The notes: a model not told the origin generated them from the letters alone. A stretch of 64,000 nt of DNA from Enterovibrio nigricans DSM 22720 (GCF_900167155.1 NZ_FUXU01000011.1:20022-84021), one strand, 5' to 3'. Numbered from the stretch's first letter, positions 10,976 through 20,730 are shown. Made by a program: numbers and translations.

Positions 10976-11773
10976 ATGAGCGCCAAAATTAAAACGGCTG
11001 AAGAAATTGAGAAAATGCGTGTAGCCGGTCGCCTTGCAGCCGACGTATTGGAAATGATTGAACCTCACGTCAAAGCGGGCGTGACGACCAAAGAGCTGGA
11101 TGACATTTGCCACAAGTACATCACTGAAACCCAGCAAGCGATCCCTGCGCCGCTGAACTACCACGGTTTCCCTAAGTCGATTTGTACCTCGATCAACCAC
11201 ATCGTATGCCACGGCATCCCTAACGAAACCGACGTGCTGAAAGACGGCGACATCATTAACATCGACATCACTGTGATTAAAGACGGCTATCACGGCGACA
11301 CATCAAAGATGTTCCTGGTTGGTGAAGTGTCAGCAGAAGACAAAGCCCTTTGCCATGTAGCGCAAGAGAGCCTGTATCAGGCATTGAAGAAAGTAAAACC
11401 CGGCGCACGCATCGGTGATTTAGGGACAGAAATTCAGAAGTTCATCAAAAACCGTCCGCGTCGCTACTCAATTGTAAAAGATTACTGTGGTCACGGCATT
11501 GGTGCTGAATTCCATGAAGAGCCACAAGTTGTTCACTACAAAAACAGTGATCGTACGGTAATGAAGGCAGGAATGTGCTTTACCATCGAGCCGATGATCA
11601 ATACAGGCAAGTTTGGAACAATCCTTGATGAAGACGACGGCTGGACTGTCTATACCGTCGACGGTAAGAAATCGGCACAATGGGAACACACCATTGTGGT
11701 CACTGATAACGGCTGTGAGATCCTGACATTGCGTGGTGACGAGTCACTGCCACGAATGTTAAACAACGCCTAA
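10976..11773 (+). CDS. map: Type I methionine aminopeptidase
   Basis: This enzyme removes the initiator Met from nascent proteins when residue two is small. The 265-aa pita-bread fold shows the metal ligands in NIDITVIKDGYHGD (two Asp), CGHGIG (His), FTIEPM (Glu) and a late Glu in AQWEHTIVV. The length and ATG start (MSAKIKTAEEIEKMRVAG) are as expected. It is divergent from rpsB, its conserved place in gammaproteobacteria, and is followed by a terminator before glnD. Confidence 0.97.
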   Translation: MSAKIKTAEEIEKMRVAGRLAADVLEMIEPHVKAGVTTKELDDICHKYITETQQAIPAPLNYHGFPKSICTSINHIVCHGIPNETDVLKDGDIINIDITVIKDGYHGDTSKMFLVGEVSAEDKALCHVAQESLYQALKKVKPGARIGDLGTEIQKFIKNRPRRYSIVKDYCGHGIGAEFHEEPQVVHYKNSDRTVMKAGMCFTIEPMINTGKFGTILDEDDGWTVYTVDGKKSAQWEHTIVVTDNGCEILTLRGDESLPRMLNNA

Positions 11774-11788
11774 ATCCGTAAACAAATG

Positions 11789-11816
11789 AAAGTCGGCCTC
11801 TGTGCCGACTTTTTTC
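11789..11816 (+). terminator. Intrinsic terminator after map
   Basis: The stem AAGTCGGC and GCCGACTT has a 6-nt loop and is followed by TTTTTT. It lies between map and glnD, 18 nt before the glnD start. Confidence 0.85.
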
Positions 11817-11833
11817 TCATGTTAAGGAAGACA

Positions 11834-14455
11834 ATGAACGACGTTTTGCTCTCCCCCAAAGACCTGACTGCTGATCAATTGGATCTGCAAACCCTTAAAC
11901 ATCAGCTGGCACTTTTTGGCGATCAACAAAAAACGGCGTTTATCAACCAGACCTCCGTCAATGAATTGGTTTACCAGCGCTCTGACTTTATTGACGCTCT
12001 ACTCTCACGCCTCTGGCTGCACTATGGTTTCGACCATCACCCTAACTTGTCATTAATTGCAGTTGGCGGATATGGCCGACGAGAACTCCATCCTCTGTCT
12101 GATATTGATTTATTAATCCTCAGCGAAGGTTGTATCGACAAAAAATACCAGCAACGGATCAGTGAGTTTGTCACCTTGCTTTGGGATCTGAAACTCGAAG
12201 TCGGACACAGTGTTCGTACCCTGGCAGAATGTATGGACGTAGGCTTGGACGATCTCACCGTCGCCACCAACTTACAGGAAGCGCGTCTGCTCTGTGGCAG
12301 TGAACGCATATACCATGCACTGAAAACCAGTATCCATTCCGAACATTTCTGGCCCAGCGAAAGATTCTTTAAAGCAAAAGTAAAAGAACAAACAGATCGG
12401 CATGCTCGGTATCACGACACCGCCTATAACCTAGAGCCGGATATCAAATCCAGCCCAGGAGGCCTGCGTGACATCCATACTCTGAGCTGGATTGCTCGCC
12501 GTCACTTTGGCGCGACAAGTTTAAGAGAAATGAGTAAATACGGTTTTCTGACTGACGCAGAGTTTCGCGAATTGGATGAATGCCAAACTGTTCTTTGGCG
12601 CATTCGATTTGCCTTACATATCGAACTTCGCCGCTACGACAACCGCCTGACTTTTTCTCATCAACCCTCTGTCGCTGATACATTGGGATATCAAGGCGAA
12701 GGCAATCGCGGCGTTGAAATGATGATGAAGGATTTCTACCGTACGTTGGGTCGCGTGTCAGAACTGAATAAAATGCTGATCCGCTTGTTCGAGCTAGAAA
12801 TAAATGACGAGCCGGACAACAAGAAAATTGAAATATTAAGTGATGACTTTCAGCGTAAAGGGCGGCAAATTGAAGCGCGAAAACCGGCGTTGTTCCAGGC
12901 GCGTCCCGACACCATCATTGATATGTTTCTCCATATCGCCAATGACAAGTCCATTGAGTCCATTTCCGCACCGACCTTGCGTCAATTGCGCACAGCACGG
13001 CGCCGATTGAATCGCTTTCTTTGCGATATTCCCGAAGCAAAAGAAAAGTTCATTGCACTAACACGCCACCCCAACGCACTACACAAAGCGTTTTCTTTAA
13101 TGTACAAACACGGCGTGCTTTCTGCTTATCTCCCTCAGTGGAGCCAAATTGTTGGCCAAATGCAATTTGATTTATTTCACGCCTATACCGTGGATGAGCA
13201 CACCGTCCGTTTGCTCAAACACATAAACCGATTTGCTCAAGAAGAAAACAGGGAAAAGCACCCGATTTGCTGTGATGTACTGCCTCGATTGGCAAAACCC
13301 GAGCTCTTGCTGCTCGCGGCAATATTCCACGATATCGGTAAAGGCCGCGGCGGTGACCATTCAGAAATTGGTGCTAAAGAAGCCTACACGTTCTGCATTG
13401 ACCACGGATTTTCGCGGCCCGAAGCAAACCTTGTCAGTTGGCTGGTTGGCAATCATCTGCTGATGTCTGTGACTGCACAACGACGAGATATTTACGACCC
13501 AGAGGTCATCACCGAGTTTGCACAGAAGGTACGTGATGAAGAGCGGTTGGATTATCTGATTTGCTTAACCGTCGCAGACATTAATGCCACGAACCCAGAG
13601 CTTTGGAATAGCTGGAAACGCACTTTACTGGCAGAGCTTTATTACTCTACGCAAAAAGCGCTACGCCGAGGCTTGGAAAACCCCCCAGATGTTCGAGAGC
13701 GAATCCGTCACAATCAACATTTAGCCGCAGCGATCCTGCGCAAGCATGGCTTCGCACCTCGTGATATTGAGTTGCTCTGGCAACGGTTTAAAGCGGACTA
13801 TTTCCTTCGCCATACCCACAAACAAATTGCTTGGCATAGCGAACACATACTGAACCATACTGACTCAGAACCTTTGGTATTGGTCAGCAAAAATGCCACG
13901 CGAGGCGGGACGGAGATTTTTGTCTATAGCGAAGACAAACCAAGCCTTTTTGCCCGTGTTGTAGCCGCATTGGACAAGAAAAACCTCAGTGTTCATGACG
14001 CGCAGATCATGACCAGCAAGGACGGCTTTACGCTAGATACGTTCATGGTGCTGGATGCCAACAATGAGGCGATTCCTTCAGACCGCCACGACACTATACG
14101 CGATGGCGTACACCACGCGCTGATGCAACAAGGGCAGATCACTCTCCCCGTCCGACGCGCTCCGCGTAAACTGATGGCCTTTAATGTCAAAACACAGGTG
14201 ACCTTCCTGCCCACACGCACAGGGCGCCGAACTTTGCTCGAACTCGTTGCCCTCGATAAACCTGGTCTATTGGCACGCGTCGGTGCGGTGTTTGCACGAC
14301 AAGGGGTTTCTCTTCAAGCGGCAAAAATCACGACGATTGGTGAAAGAGCGGAAGACTTTTTCATTGTCACTGATGGTGAAAGGTTGGCACTGAATGAAGA
14401 CGCACAATTGGCACTCAAGGAAGCGCTATTTAATACGTTAAATGATGCAGACTGA
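11834..14455 (+). CDS. glnD: Bifunctional uridylyltransferase/uridylyl-removing enzyme GlnD
   Basis: GlnD (873 aa) is the primary glutamine sensor. It uridylylates PII proteins when glutamine is low and removes UMP when it is high. The nucleotidyltransferase motif GGYGRRELHPLSDIDLLI is near residue 80-97. The HD hydrolase motif AAIFHDIGKGRGGDHSEIG is near 495-515, and two ACT domains occupy about 690-870 (RVVAALDKKNLSVHDAQI and ARVGAVFARQGVSLQAAKI). The upstream reading frame extends into the terminator stem; ATG 11834, with AAGGAAG just before it, is the sensible start. Confidence 0.96.
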   Translation: MNDVLLSPKDLTADQLDLQTLKHQLALFGDQQKTAFINQTSVNELVYQRSDFIDALLSRLWLHYGFDHHPNLSLIAVGGYGRRELHPLSDIDLLILSEGCIDKKYQQRISEFVTLLWDLKLEVGHSVRTLAECMDVGLDDLTVATNLQEARLLCGSERIYHALKTSIHSEHFWPSERFFKAKVKEQTDRHARYHDTAYNLEPDIKSSPGGLRDIHTLSWIARRHFGATSLREMSKYGFLTDAEFRELDECQTVLWRIRFALHIELRRYDNRLTFSHQPSVADTLGYQGEGNRGVEMMMKDFYRTLGRVSELNKMLIRLFELEINDEPDNKKIEILSDDFQRKGRQIEARKPALFQARPDTIIDMFLHIANDKSIESISAPTLRQLRTARRRLNRFLCDIPEAKEKFIALTRHPNALHKAFSLMYKHGVLSAYLPQWSQIVGQMQFDLFHAYTVDEHTVRLLKHINRFAQEENREKHPICCDVLPRLAKPELLLLAAIFHDIGKGRGGDHSEIGAKEAYTFCIDHGFSRPEANLVSWLVGNHLLMSVTAQRRDIYDPEVITEFAQKVRDEERLDYLICLTVADINATNPELWNSWKRTLLAELYYSTQKALRRGLENPPDVRERIRHNQHLAAAILRKHGFAPRDIELLWQRFKADYFLRHTHKQIAWHSEHILNHTDSEPLVLVSKNATRGGTEIFVYSEDKPSLFARVVAALDKKNLSVHDAQIMTSKDGFTLDTFMVLDANNEAIPSDRHDTIRDGVHHALMQQGQITLPVRRAPRKLMAFNVKTQVTFLPTRTGRRTLLELVALDKPGLLARVGAVFARQGVSLQAAKITTIGERAEDFFIVTDGERLALNEDAQLALKEALFNTLNDAD

Positions 14456-14619
14456 CCAAATATGAAACTAGGTTTACAACGTAAATCAGGATGTCTGTCG
14501 ATCTCTACCACAAGTCTCAGACTTTGATCATTACTTCTATTGGGGGTGGCAGTCAGGTGCTGCTAAAATGAACAGTAAGTAGTTGAAACCATGGTCTGTG
14601 TGGACGAAGAGAGGCAGTT

Positions 14620-14997
14620 ATGTACCAGAATTTGAAAAACATCGGTATTGAGAAACCAGAAAATATTGAACGTTACACCCTTCGTCAGGAAGCGAATTCG
14701 GACACACTGAAAATCTACTTTCACAAAGCCAAAGGCGAACTGTTTGCTAAAAGCGTAAAATTCAAATACCCGCGCCAACGTAAAAATGTTGTCGTCGATA
14801 GCGGCAGTGGCCGTTTCAGAGAAGTCACCGAAATCAATCGTAGTTTATCTCTGGTGGTTGATGAATTAGACAAAATTGTTCGCCGAGATCAATCCGAGCA
14901 AGACGTGAAGAAGAAGATACTTCGCGACCTTCGTCATCTAGAGAAAGTCGTTGCAGGCAAAATAGCCGAAATCGAAGCGGATCTGGAAAAGCTCTAA
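14620..14997 (+). CDS. yaeH: UPF0325 family protein YaeH
   Basis: This 125-aa protein matches the enterobacterial YaeH family closely along its length, for example [30 protein letters not shown] and the end [12 protein letters not shown]. No function is established for the family. The sequence is very rich in Lys, Arg and Glu, with a helical C-terminal half (about residues 70-125) and no signal or membrane segment. The start is ATG after GAGAGGCAG. It lies 164 nt after glnD, its usual neighbour, in a gap with no clear terminator. Confidence 0.9.
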   Translation: MYQNLKNIGIEKPENIERYTLRQEANSDTLKIYFHKAKGELFAKSVKFKYPRQRKNVVVDSGSGRFREVTEINRSLSLVVDELDKIVRRDQSEQDVKKKILRDLRHLEKVVAGKIAEIEADLEKL

Positions 14998-15013
14998 ATC
15001 CGCAACAAACATC

Positions 15014-15035
15014 GAAACCGCCTACTGGCGGTTTC
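15014..15035. terminator. Convergent hairpin between yaeH and truC
   Basis: A perfect 9-bp stem (GAAACCGCC and GGCGGTTTC, TACT loop) sits between two convergent genes. T-runs on both sides are poor, so termination in both directions is plausible but not strong. Confidence 0.5.
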
Positions 15036-15043
15036 CTTATCAC

Positions 15044-15775
15044 CTAGAGTTGGTCGTTCCAACCCAAGCCATCCAATACACGTCGCCACACAGAATCAAC
15101 GCTTGCTTCAACCACGACCTGCTCATTCGTCACAGGATGTTGAAATTCAGAACGGGAAGCATGAAGTAACAGCTGGTGACACTCAAACTCCTGACGAAAC
15201 AGTCGATTATGTCGACCATCACCATGATTTACATCGCCTACGATATGGTGATTCAAATGGTGCATATGACGACGAAGTTGGTGCTTACGGCCAGTATGCG
15301 GTTTCATTTCGACCAAGGTATACCGACAACTTTGGTAACGGCCCAATGCGATAGGTAATTCACAATAAGCAACGGGGGCATACTCCGTCACCGCTTCTTT
15401 TGCTTCAGGTTCCTTTTTTGCCTTTTTATCCGCGATTTTATCTAGCTCTTCTTTCAACGGGTAATCAAGCGTCGCCCCTTCTTTTATCCAACCTCTCACA
15501 ACAGCATGATACGTTTTTTGAATATCACGACCGGCAAATTTCGGCATCATTTCCGCCGCCATCTCCGAAGAGAGCGCGAACAATAAAACGCCTGAGGTTG
15601 GTCTATCCAACCGGTGAAGAGGGAAAACATGTTGTCCAATTTGATCACGCAAAGTTTGCATAACAAAACGGGTTTCGCCTTTATCCAGCCAAGAACGATG
15701 GACCAGCATGCCTGACGGCTTGTTCACCGCAATGAGCCATTCATCGCGGTAGATGATTTCAAGTTCTGTTTGCAT
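15044..15775 (-). CDS. truC: tRNA pseudouridine(65) synthase TruC
   Basis: TruC (243 aa) makes pseudouridine at position 65 of several tRNAs. It belongs to the RluA family: the catalytic motif HRLDRPTSGVLLFA (about residues 53-66) holds the active Asp. The N-terminal VNKPSGMLVHRS and the later PHTGRKHQLRRHM element are also typical. A Lys/Glu-rich insert (about 115-125) lies before the C-terminal part. It starts at ATG 6 nt after the yqcC stop, forming the widespread yqcC-truC pair. Confidence 0.93.
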   Translation of the reverse strand: MQTELEIIYRDEWLIAVNKPSGMLVHRSWLDKGETRFVMQTLRDQIGQHVFPLHRLDRPTSGVLLFALSSEMAAEMMPKFAGRDIQKTYHAVVRGWIKEGATLDYPLKEELDKIADKKAKKEPEAKEAVTEYAPVAYCELPIALGRYQSCRYTLVEMKPHTGRKHQLRRHMHHLNHHIVGDVNHGDGRHNRLFRQEFECHQLLLHASRSEFQHPVTNEQVVVEASVDSVWRRVLDGLGWNDQL

Positions 15776-15781
15776 AATATT

Positions 15782-16108
15782 TTACTGCGAAGTACCACTG
15801 AATAACGCGTCAATATCAACAGTGACATCGGTGATGTCAACATGCCCTTTGCTACCTTTCAGTGCCTCCTGAACATAAGGCGAAATACTGAAAGACTCGG
15901 GTAATGGAAATTGATGATCGACTAAAAACTGCATCTTAGGAATGAAAATCCATTGCAGCCATTCGGTACACGACAAGGTATTAATAGCAAAAGGCTCAGA
16001 GCTTGCTAGCTTGTCATCAGACGGCGCTTGATTTTGCCAGTGGCCGTGTTGTGCTAATGTCTCTTTGAGCTGAAGCAGTAATACACCGACTTTTTGATGT
16101 TGGCTCAT
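15782..16108 (-). CDS. yqcC: YqcC family protein
   Basis: This 108-aa protein fits the YqcC family (about 109 aa), with LSCTEWLQWIFIPKMQFL and the following PLPESFSISPYVQEAL. The role of the family is unknown; it almost always sits directly upstream of truC, as here. The frame is open 20 codons further upstream, but MSQHQKVGVLLLQL at 16108 matches the family start and length. There is no signal peptide. Confidence is good for the family and nil for function. Confidence 0.88.
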   Translation of the reverse strand: MSQHQKVGVLLLQLKETLAQHGHWQNQAPSDDKLASSEPFAINTLSCTEWLQWIFIPKMQFLVDHQFPLPESFSISPYVQEALKGSKGHVDITDVTVDIDALFSGTSQ

Positions 16109-16309
16109 GAATTTACTCTCTTCTTTGGCTGCATGGGTTGAAATTCTGTCCTCGCGCAAGCATATCAAAAAAACACCGTGGTCAGTGAAAACACACCTAA
16201 TCGATACCTAAACAACCTCAAGGTGCAAGATTTCAGGTTGTTTAGGTATACAAGTATACTGACCCCGTTTCACTCACAGCCACTTGATGGCAACAACATT
16301 AGAAGTAAT

Positions 16310-17350
16310 ATGGAAAATTCGCTTTCTCTTCATGCCATCTTCAATCAGGCCAAATGTGATTATCTCGTCTACGACCTCAGTCGGCGTGTAACAGAAATCA
16401 GCCAACAGGATTTTGTGTCCATCGAAGAAAACCGTGTGGCTTATCCCTATCCTATCCAACAGCATGCACAGTTTGGCATTGCATTTTGGCCAAAAGGGCA
16501 ATCGCCTTGGGTTTGGTTTTTGAAAATGCCGTTGGATGAACGAGGTTTGTTAAAACAGGCGGCACTTGGCGATTTCATTCAATATGTTGCTCAGGCCATG
16601 GGCGCAAGCCTAGACAAAACCCCGACAGATGAAGAAAAAGAAAAGCTGGTAAACAACCCGTATACTTATAGTCCACAAGATGACAAGAAGGCGATGTTCC
16701 ATGCCTTTCTCACAGCAAAACTGGGACAACCCGCCAGCCAATATTATGACCATACACAACATTACCTGTCCGGTGAGCTTGATTGGTCTGAGTGGCAAGG
16801 AGTCGGACTACAAGGGATCGCCGACATCTGCGCGCGCATGAATAGCCATAACAACACCACGCGTATTCGTAGATCGCTCAAAAAAATGCCTGAAACACCA
16901 CGTTACGCGCTACTGGGCTGCTTGGAGCACTGTGATATTCCGTCTTCCGTTGCTGAACGGTTAGAAGAAGAGATGAGGGCAATGCTCAGCAGTAAAGAGG
17001 TAGACCTTTTTATGCTAACCGCTTATCTGCGTGCGCTATCTGGTACTGACTTAGCACGTCTACAGAATATGGTCACCCTTGTACTAGAAGAAACGTCTCT
17101 ACGACATAAAGAAATGCTGATTGCGATTGCAGGACGTTGCTGGTCATCTCTGAGTGATAATGCCTTACTTGATCGATTTTTGATTGCTGTTGCGGAGCAA
17201 AACGATCAAATGTTCTTTCAGCAAATGGTCGCAGACCTTGTGATGATCCCTAGCTTGCGCCCCCAAGTGCTTTCTCTTTTACATGGCAGTGCGTCTACCC
17301 AATTGATGCATGCGGTTAAACAGCTACAGAAGTCGGTAAAACAGTCATGA
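16310..17350 (+). CDS. DUF3549 family protein
   Basis: This 346-aa protein is of unknown function and resembles the DUF3549 family of Vibrionaceae and relatives. Its N-terminus (ENSLSLHAIFNQAKCDYLVYDLSRRV) gives the family look. A helical, Leu-rich second half (about residues 190-346) could form alpha-helical repeats. No signal peptide or membrane segment is seen. The frame is open from 16178, but ATG 16310, preceded by AGAAG, gives the usual length. The stop overlaps the start of the next gene by 4 nt (ATGA), so the two are coupled. Confidence 0.78.
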   Translation: MENSLSLHAIFNQAKCDYLVYDLSRRVTEISQQDFVSIEENRVAYPYPIQQHAQFGIAFWPKGQSPWVWFLKMPLDERGLLKQAALGDFIQYVAQAMGASLDKTPTDEEKEKLVNNPYTYSPQDDKKAMFHAFLTAKLGQPASQYYDHTQHYLSGELDWSEWQGVGLQGIADICARMNSHNNTTRIRRSLKKMPETPRYALLGCLEHCDIPSSVAERLEEEMRAMLSSKEVDLFMLTAYLRALSGTDLARLQNMVTLVLEETSLRHKEMLIAIAGRCWSSLSDNALLDRFLIAVAEQNDQMFFQQMVADLVMIPSLRPQVLSLLHGSASTQLMHAVKQLQKSVKQS

Positions 17351-17655
17351 TCACGGATCTTTTTTGGATCGTCGCCATTACCGCTATCGGGGCATTGTTC
17401 TGGCAACAACGCAACCAGACAGAAATAGCGCGACAGCATATCCAACGTCGATGCCAACAAGTTGATGTACAACTACTCTCTATCGCCCGTGGCAGCCATT
17501 CTTTTGGCTGGCCAAAAAGACCACTAAATATTCAGACCCGTTACTACTTTGAGTTTTCGGTTAACGGATTGGACTGCTATCAAGGTTATGCCGTGATGAG
17601 AGGCAAGCATATTCAGGAAGTCTATATGCCTGCGTACCCAATGCAGGAGCCGTGA
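17347..17655 (+). CDS. DUF3301 family protein
   Basis: This 102-aa protein has one N-terminal membrane helix (FWIVAITAIGALFWQQRN, about residues 6-23). A basic region (IARQHIQRRCQQVDVQLLSIA) and a short beta-rich domain with YYFEFSVNGLDCYQGY follow. The pattern fits the DUF3301 family, which is unstudied. It is translationally coupled to the DUF3549 gene, suggesting a membrane-associated pair. Its stop codon abuts the stop of the convergent AraC pseudogene with no spacer. Confidence 0.78.
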   Translation: MITDLFWIVAITAIGALFWQQRNQTEIARQHIQRRCQQVDVQLLSIARGSHSFGWPKRPLNIQTRYYFEFSVNGLDCYQGYAVMRGKHIQEVYMPAYPMQEP

Positions 17656-18620
17656 TCATCCCCACTTCAGGCTTTTTACTTTGAGTAGCACCAACACATC
17701 TAACACAAGCTGGGTTGTTTCATCATTGGTGTCAGGATGTGGCTTATCATAGAACTCGATGATTGGAGCTGCATCGGGTTCAAAGCCACTAAAAGGTAAC
17801 CAATCCGTAAACAGGCGAGTCTGAAAGCCCTCCATCTGTTCTGGAGATCCTTTAAAACGAAAGGCAGCGTACCTGCCTCCAGGGAGTGTCGCTTTCTGAA
17901 AAGGCGGTTCAATGGCAATGTCCAACGTGGCGGGTAGACTTAACGCAGCTTCGTAACGGCATTTTTCCGCCGGCGTAAAAACAGGACTATCATGGCAACG
18001 AGCCAAACGCTGAATATCTTCTGGGGCAACCTTTTGCTCCCTGAGCCACGACATCAAGGTTGTCCATACCTCTAAGATACCCTCTTGTCTGTACCCTGAT
18101 TTTGAGTACAGGGCGCAAAGTACAGTATCTGGTAACACCATCATTTTTTCTGGTATCAATGGCGTCCCCATACTTGCAGCCGCAGACCAACGATGAAACG
18201 ATTCTAGACGTTGCAAGTCAAAATCGGGTGGCGTGAGCTGGCCTTTGATTTTTTCAAGCTTGGAGAGGTTTGACAATGAACTCGGGGGGTTCCAAATCGT
18301 ATTTTAAAAGCGCGTGTGAAGTTCTCACTCGAAGAATAGCCCAACTGCATCGCAACATCTGTTACGCGTCTTTTAGGGTGAGTCAGCAGTATCGTAGCGG
18401 CCCGTTCAACACGAATACGATTTTTATATTCGTTAAACGATTCACCTATTAATGCCTGAAACACGCGTAAAAAATGAAATTTAGAAAAACAGCTAAGCTG
18501 GGACGCTTTTTCCAAGCTCAATGGCACTTCAGGGGAGTCCTGCATCCAAGTTAACACCGGAGATAAACGCCGATGATATTCTAGAAAGCTTTTGGCACTT
18601 AAATTACGACTCGTGTGCAT
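17656..18620 (-). pseudogene. AraC-family regulator with GyrI-like effector domain, frameshifted
   Basis: Two overlapping frames together make one AraC-type regulator. The first (18620 down to about 18280) encodes two HTH motifs, with LEKASQLSCFSKFHFLRVFQ and VAMQLGYSSSENFTRAFKIRFG. The second (to 17656) encodes a GyrI-like ligand domain (PGGRYAAFRFKG, DWLPFSGFEPDAAPIIEFY). The frame changes at a run of six C on the minus strand (plus 18284-18289). With seven C the product would read RFGTPPSSLSNLSKLEK and be about 321 aa. The start overlaps the MATE gene by 17 nt. It may be true decay, slippage or a sequencing error. Confidence 0.8.
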
Positions 18621-20023
18621 GGTAACTAACCACCGCTTCCTGCCAGAAAATGCGTTTTAGTTCTTTACGGCAAAGCCAACCCACAACCAAAGGACTGAGT
18701 AAATCAGCCAACAACAGTGCTATCAATATGCCGTAAACCCCAATCACCGATGGCAATATATTGACCAACGGCATAAACAGGATGAAAATTCTCACTGCAC
18801 TGTAAATCGTCGCTTTCCCTCCCAACCCGAGTGATTGGTAATACCCGGTTGCAATGATAGTAACGCCCACCAGTGGCAAGCCCCACACCGTTTGATATAT
18901 CAACGTCTTACCATACCCGATCAAATCAAGATCTGTTGCAAACAAAGACAGAAGTTGAGACGGAAAGAGTACCAATATCAGAGTAATCACAGAGGCATAA
19001 ATCGTCACAGCCGTAAACGCAACCACGATGCTTTGACGTACGCGATCGACCTGTCCAGCGCCATGGTTAAAACTGCAAATGGTTTGAAAAGCAATGAGCA
19101 TGGCAATGATGGGCAGAAATGCAACCATGGCATAACGGCCTAATATTCCATAGGCAATCACCCACTCCACCTCGCCAAGACTCGCGAATTGCAGATTCAC
19201 TAAACCACTTTGAACCGCCGTTCCCGCTTGTGCGACAAGAACGGGAGAACCAAGCAGCATGATTGCCCCCATCCGCTGAAGGTCTATAGTAGCGCGAAGT
19301 TTCAGCGCCAAATGTCCCTTGGCAACCCAGATGCCACCGATGATCAATGCAAAAGCGTGTGCAGAAATCGTCGCATAGGCCGCGCCTTTAACCCCCCAAC
19401 CCAATGCAACAATCGCGATGTAATCAAAGACAATATTGCAGATAGAAGCCAAGAGCATAAGCTGCGTCATTTTATTGATGCTCCCTCGCGCACGAAAACA
19501 GTCAGCAAGCAACGTCAGGCAAATAGTCAAAACAGTCAGCAAGCAACGTCAGGCAAATAGTCAAAACAGCACCGATCAAGATCGGTTGAGCATATTCAAC
19601 AGCGTAAGAGTCAAACGCAGGGGTTACCTTTAAGAAATGCAGTAACTCATCCATGGCGAAATAACCAATAAACGCGCATGCCAACGATAAAATGAAAGCG
19701 AGGACACTGGCGGCGGAAAACGTCATGTTGGCATTTTCTTTCTCTCTAGCACCAAGTTGGCGAGCAATCAGAACCGCAGCCCCCGCAGAGATCATCGCGG
19801 CCAACGCAGAGATCAACAACTGAACAGGCATAATCAAAGAGACCGCGCCCATCGCCATGCTCCCAACATAAAGGGAAATGAAAATACCGTCGATAAAATA
19901 GTGCAACCCCGACAAAAGCAAGGCGATGACTATCGGAATCAAAATATTGAAAAATAACTTAAGGATGGGTGTTACAAGAAATGGATGCGTGTCGTTTGCA
20001 CTCGGGATAGATACTTGGCTCAT
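18604..20023 (-). pseudogene. MATE family multidrug efflux pump, frameshifted by a 34-bp duplication
   Basis: The N-terminal part (from ATG 20023, MSQVSIPSANDTHPF) and the C-terminal part (to 18604) are two halves of one MATE transporter, which would export drugs or metabolites with Na+ or H+ antiport. At 19501-19568 a 34-bp unit is present twice; 34 is not a multiple of three, so the frame shifts and the first half stops at LPDVAC. Removing one copy joins VLTICLTLLADCF to RARGSINKMTQL and gives about 461 aa with some 12 helices, the normal size. It shares an operon with the downstream AraC regulator. Confidence 0.88.
19501..19568. repeat. Perfect 34-bp tandem duplication inside the MATE gene
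   Basis: The unit beginning GTCAGCAAGCAACGTCAGGC is present twice with no mismatch (19501-19534 and 19535-19568). It is flanked by AAAACA, the same six bases that end each unit. This is the signature of a recent slippage event, and it is the direct cause of the frameshift. Confidence 0.97.
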
Positions 20024-20125
20024 GATGACTCCTTATTCACGATGAACAAGCAGTCTATCTAGTGGCTAATGTTAAAAACTGTCAGATATTGCGAACTTGA
20101 ATGGCGTTGAAAATGGTTGGCGCAT

Positions 20126-20157
20126 AAACAAGAACGGGCGCGACTTTCGTCGCGCCC
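20126..20157 (-). terminator. Terminator of the downstream CsrB-type RNA
   Basis: A 9-bp GC-rich stem (GGGCGCGAC and GTCGCGCCC) with a GAAA tetraloop is followed by GTTCTTGTTT on the minus strand. It marks the 3' end of the RNA. Confidence 0.88.
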
Positions 20158-20544
20158 TAAGGTCTTACTTGCAGCTATCCGGCTACGAATGTGCTCCCTG
20201 CATCATTCCTTGATCAGTGGCTGATTCCTTCAGCACTATCCTTATCTCTCCTTCCTGGAGGTGTCCTTCGGTCTTACCTTGACCCATCGAGCCATCCTGT
20301 CTCGACTCTCATCCTCTTCCTGAGGGTGTCCATTACTTCGTCCTGAAGTGTTTCCTTAAGCCCCCATCCTGGGTTGTCCTAAGTGTCATCCTGACCAGTA
20401 AACATCCTATTTACTGTAACGGTTCCATCCGTGTTCCTAATTCCGCATTCCTTGCAGGTAACACATTCCTTGCATTACCTGCTCATCCTGAGCGACCAAA
20501 GTCCGTGGTGTTAGTTCCTGTTCCGTTTGCCAGTTCCTTCCGAC
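20128..20544 (-). ncRNA. csrB: CsrB-type regulatory RNA, downstream copy
   Basis: The minus strand has about 30 GGA motifs in 417 nt, many as CAGGA or AGGA in hairpin loops. This is the hallmark of CsrB/RsmZ RNAs, which titrate the translational regulator CsrA (RsmA). The predicted 5' end GTCGG resembles the GUCG start of enterobacterial CsrB. The 3' part CAGGGAGCAC...GTAGCCGGATAGCTGC is also similar. It ends in the hairpin GGGCGCGAC-GAAA-GTCGCGCCC and TTCTTGTTT. The short plus-strand frames here are chance. A paralogue lies at 20907-21314. Confidence 0.9.
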
Positions 20545-20551
20545 ACCGCAA

Positions 20552-20579
20552 AGATTACGCGAACCACATTTCAAAACAA
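20552..20579 (-). promoter_or_regulatory. Promoter of the downstream CsrB-type RNA
   Basis: TTGTTT, a 16-bp spacer and TAATCT lie on the minus strand, 8 nt before the predicted GTCGG start. The second RNA gene has the same hexamers and the same spacing, although the spacer sequences differ, so the boxes are likely under selection. Confidence 0.7.
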
Positions 20580-20712
20580 CCAACTCACAGGTGATCAAAA
20601 TCACAATTTGGAGTGCATCATCACGCGAAAACATCAACACATTGAAAATAAAAGAATTTTATTTCAGTCATTTCCAATTTACAGCAAATAAAACAGCCGT
20701 TTCTTACGCTGG

Positions 20713-20730
20713 TGTAAGAGATCTCTCACA
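20713..20730. promoter_or_regulatory. GacA/UvrY/VarA-type upstream activating site 1
   Basis: TGTAAG-AGATCT-CTCACA closely follows the known TGTAAG-N6-CTTACA box bound by GacA-family response regulators. Its centre lies about 178 bp upstream of the predicted RNA start, the same distance as in the paralogous gene. Activation by the BarA/UvrY (VarS/VarA) system is therefore inferred. Confidence 0.8.

Noticed and set aside
10738..11293. Minus-strand frames at 10738-10986 and 10907-11293
   Set aside because: They overlap the rpsB promoter region and the start of map; their sequences show no family features.
17656..20023. Four separate intact genes in the AraC/MATE region
   Set aside because: The overlapping pairs of frames join into two known full-length families once a single C is added or one 34-bp copy is removed, so they are two broken genes.
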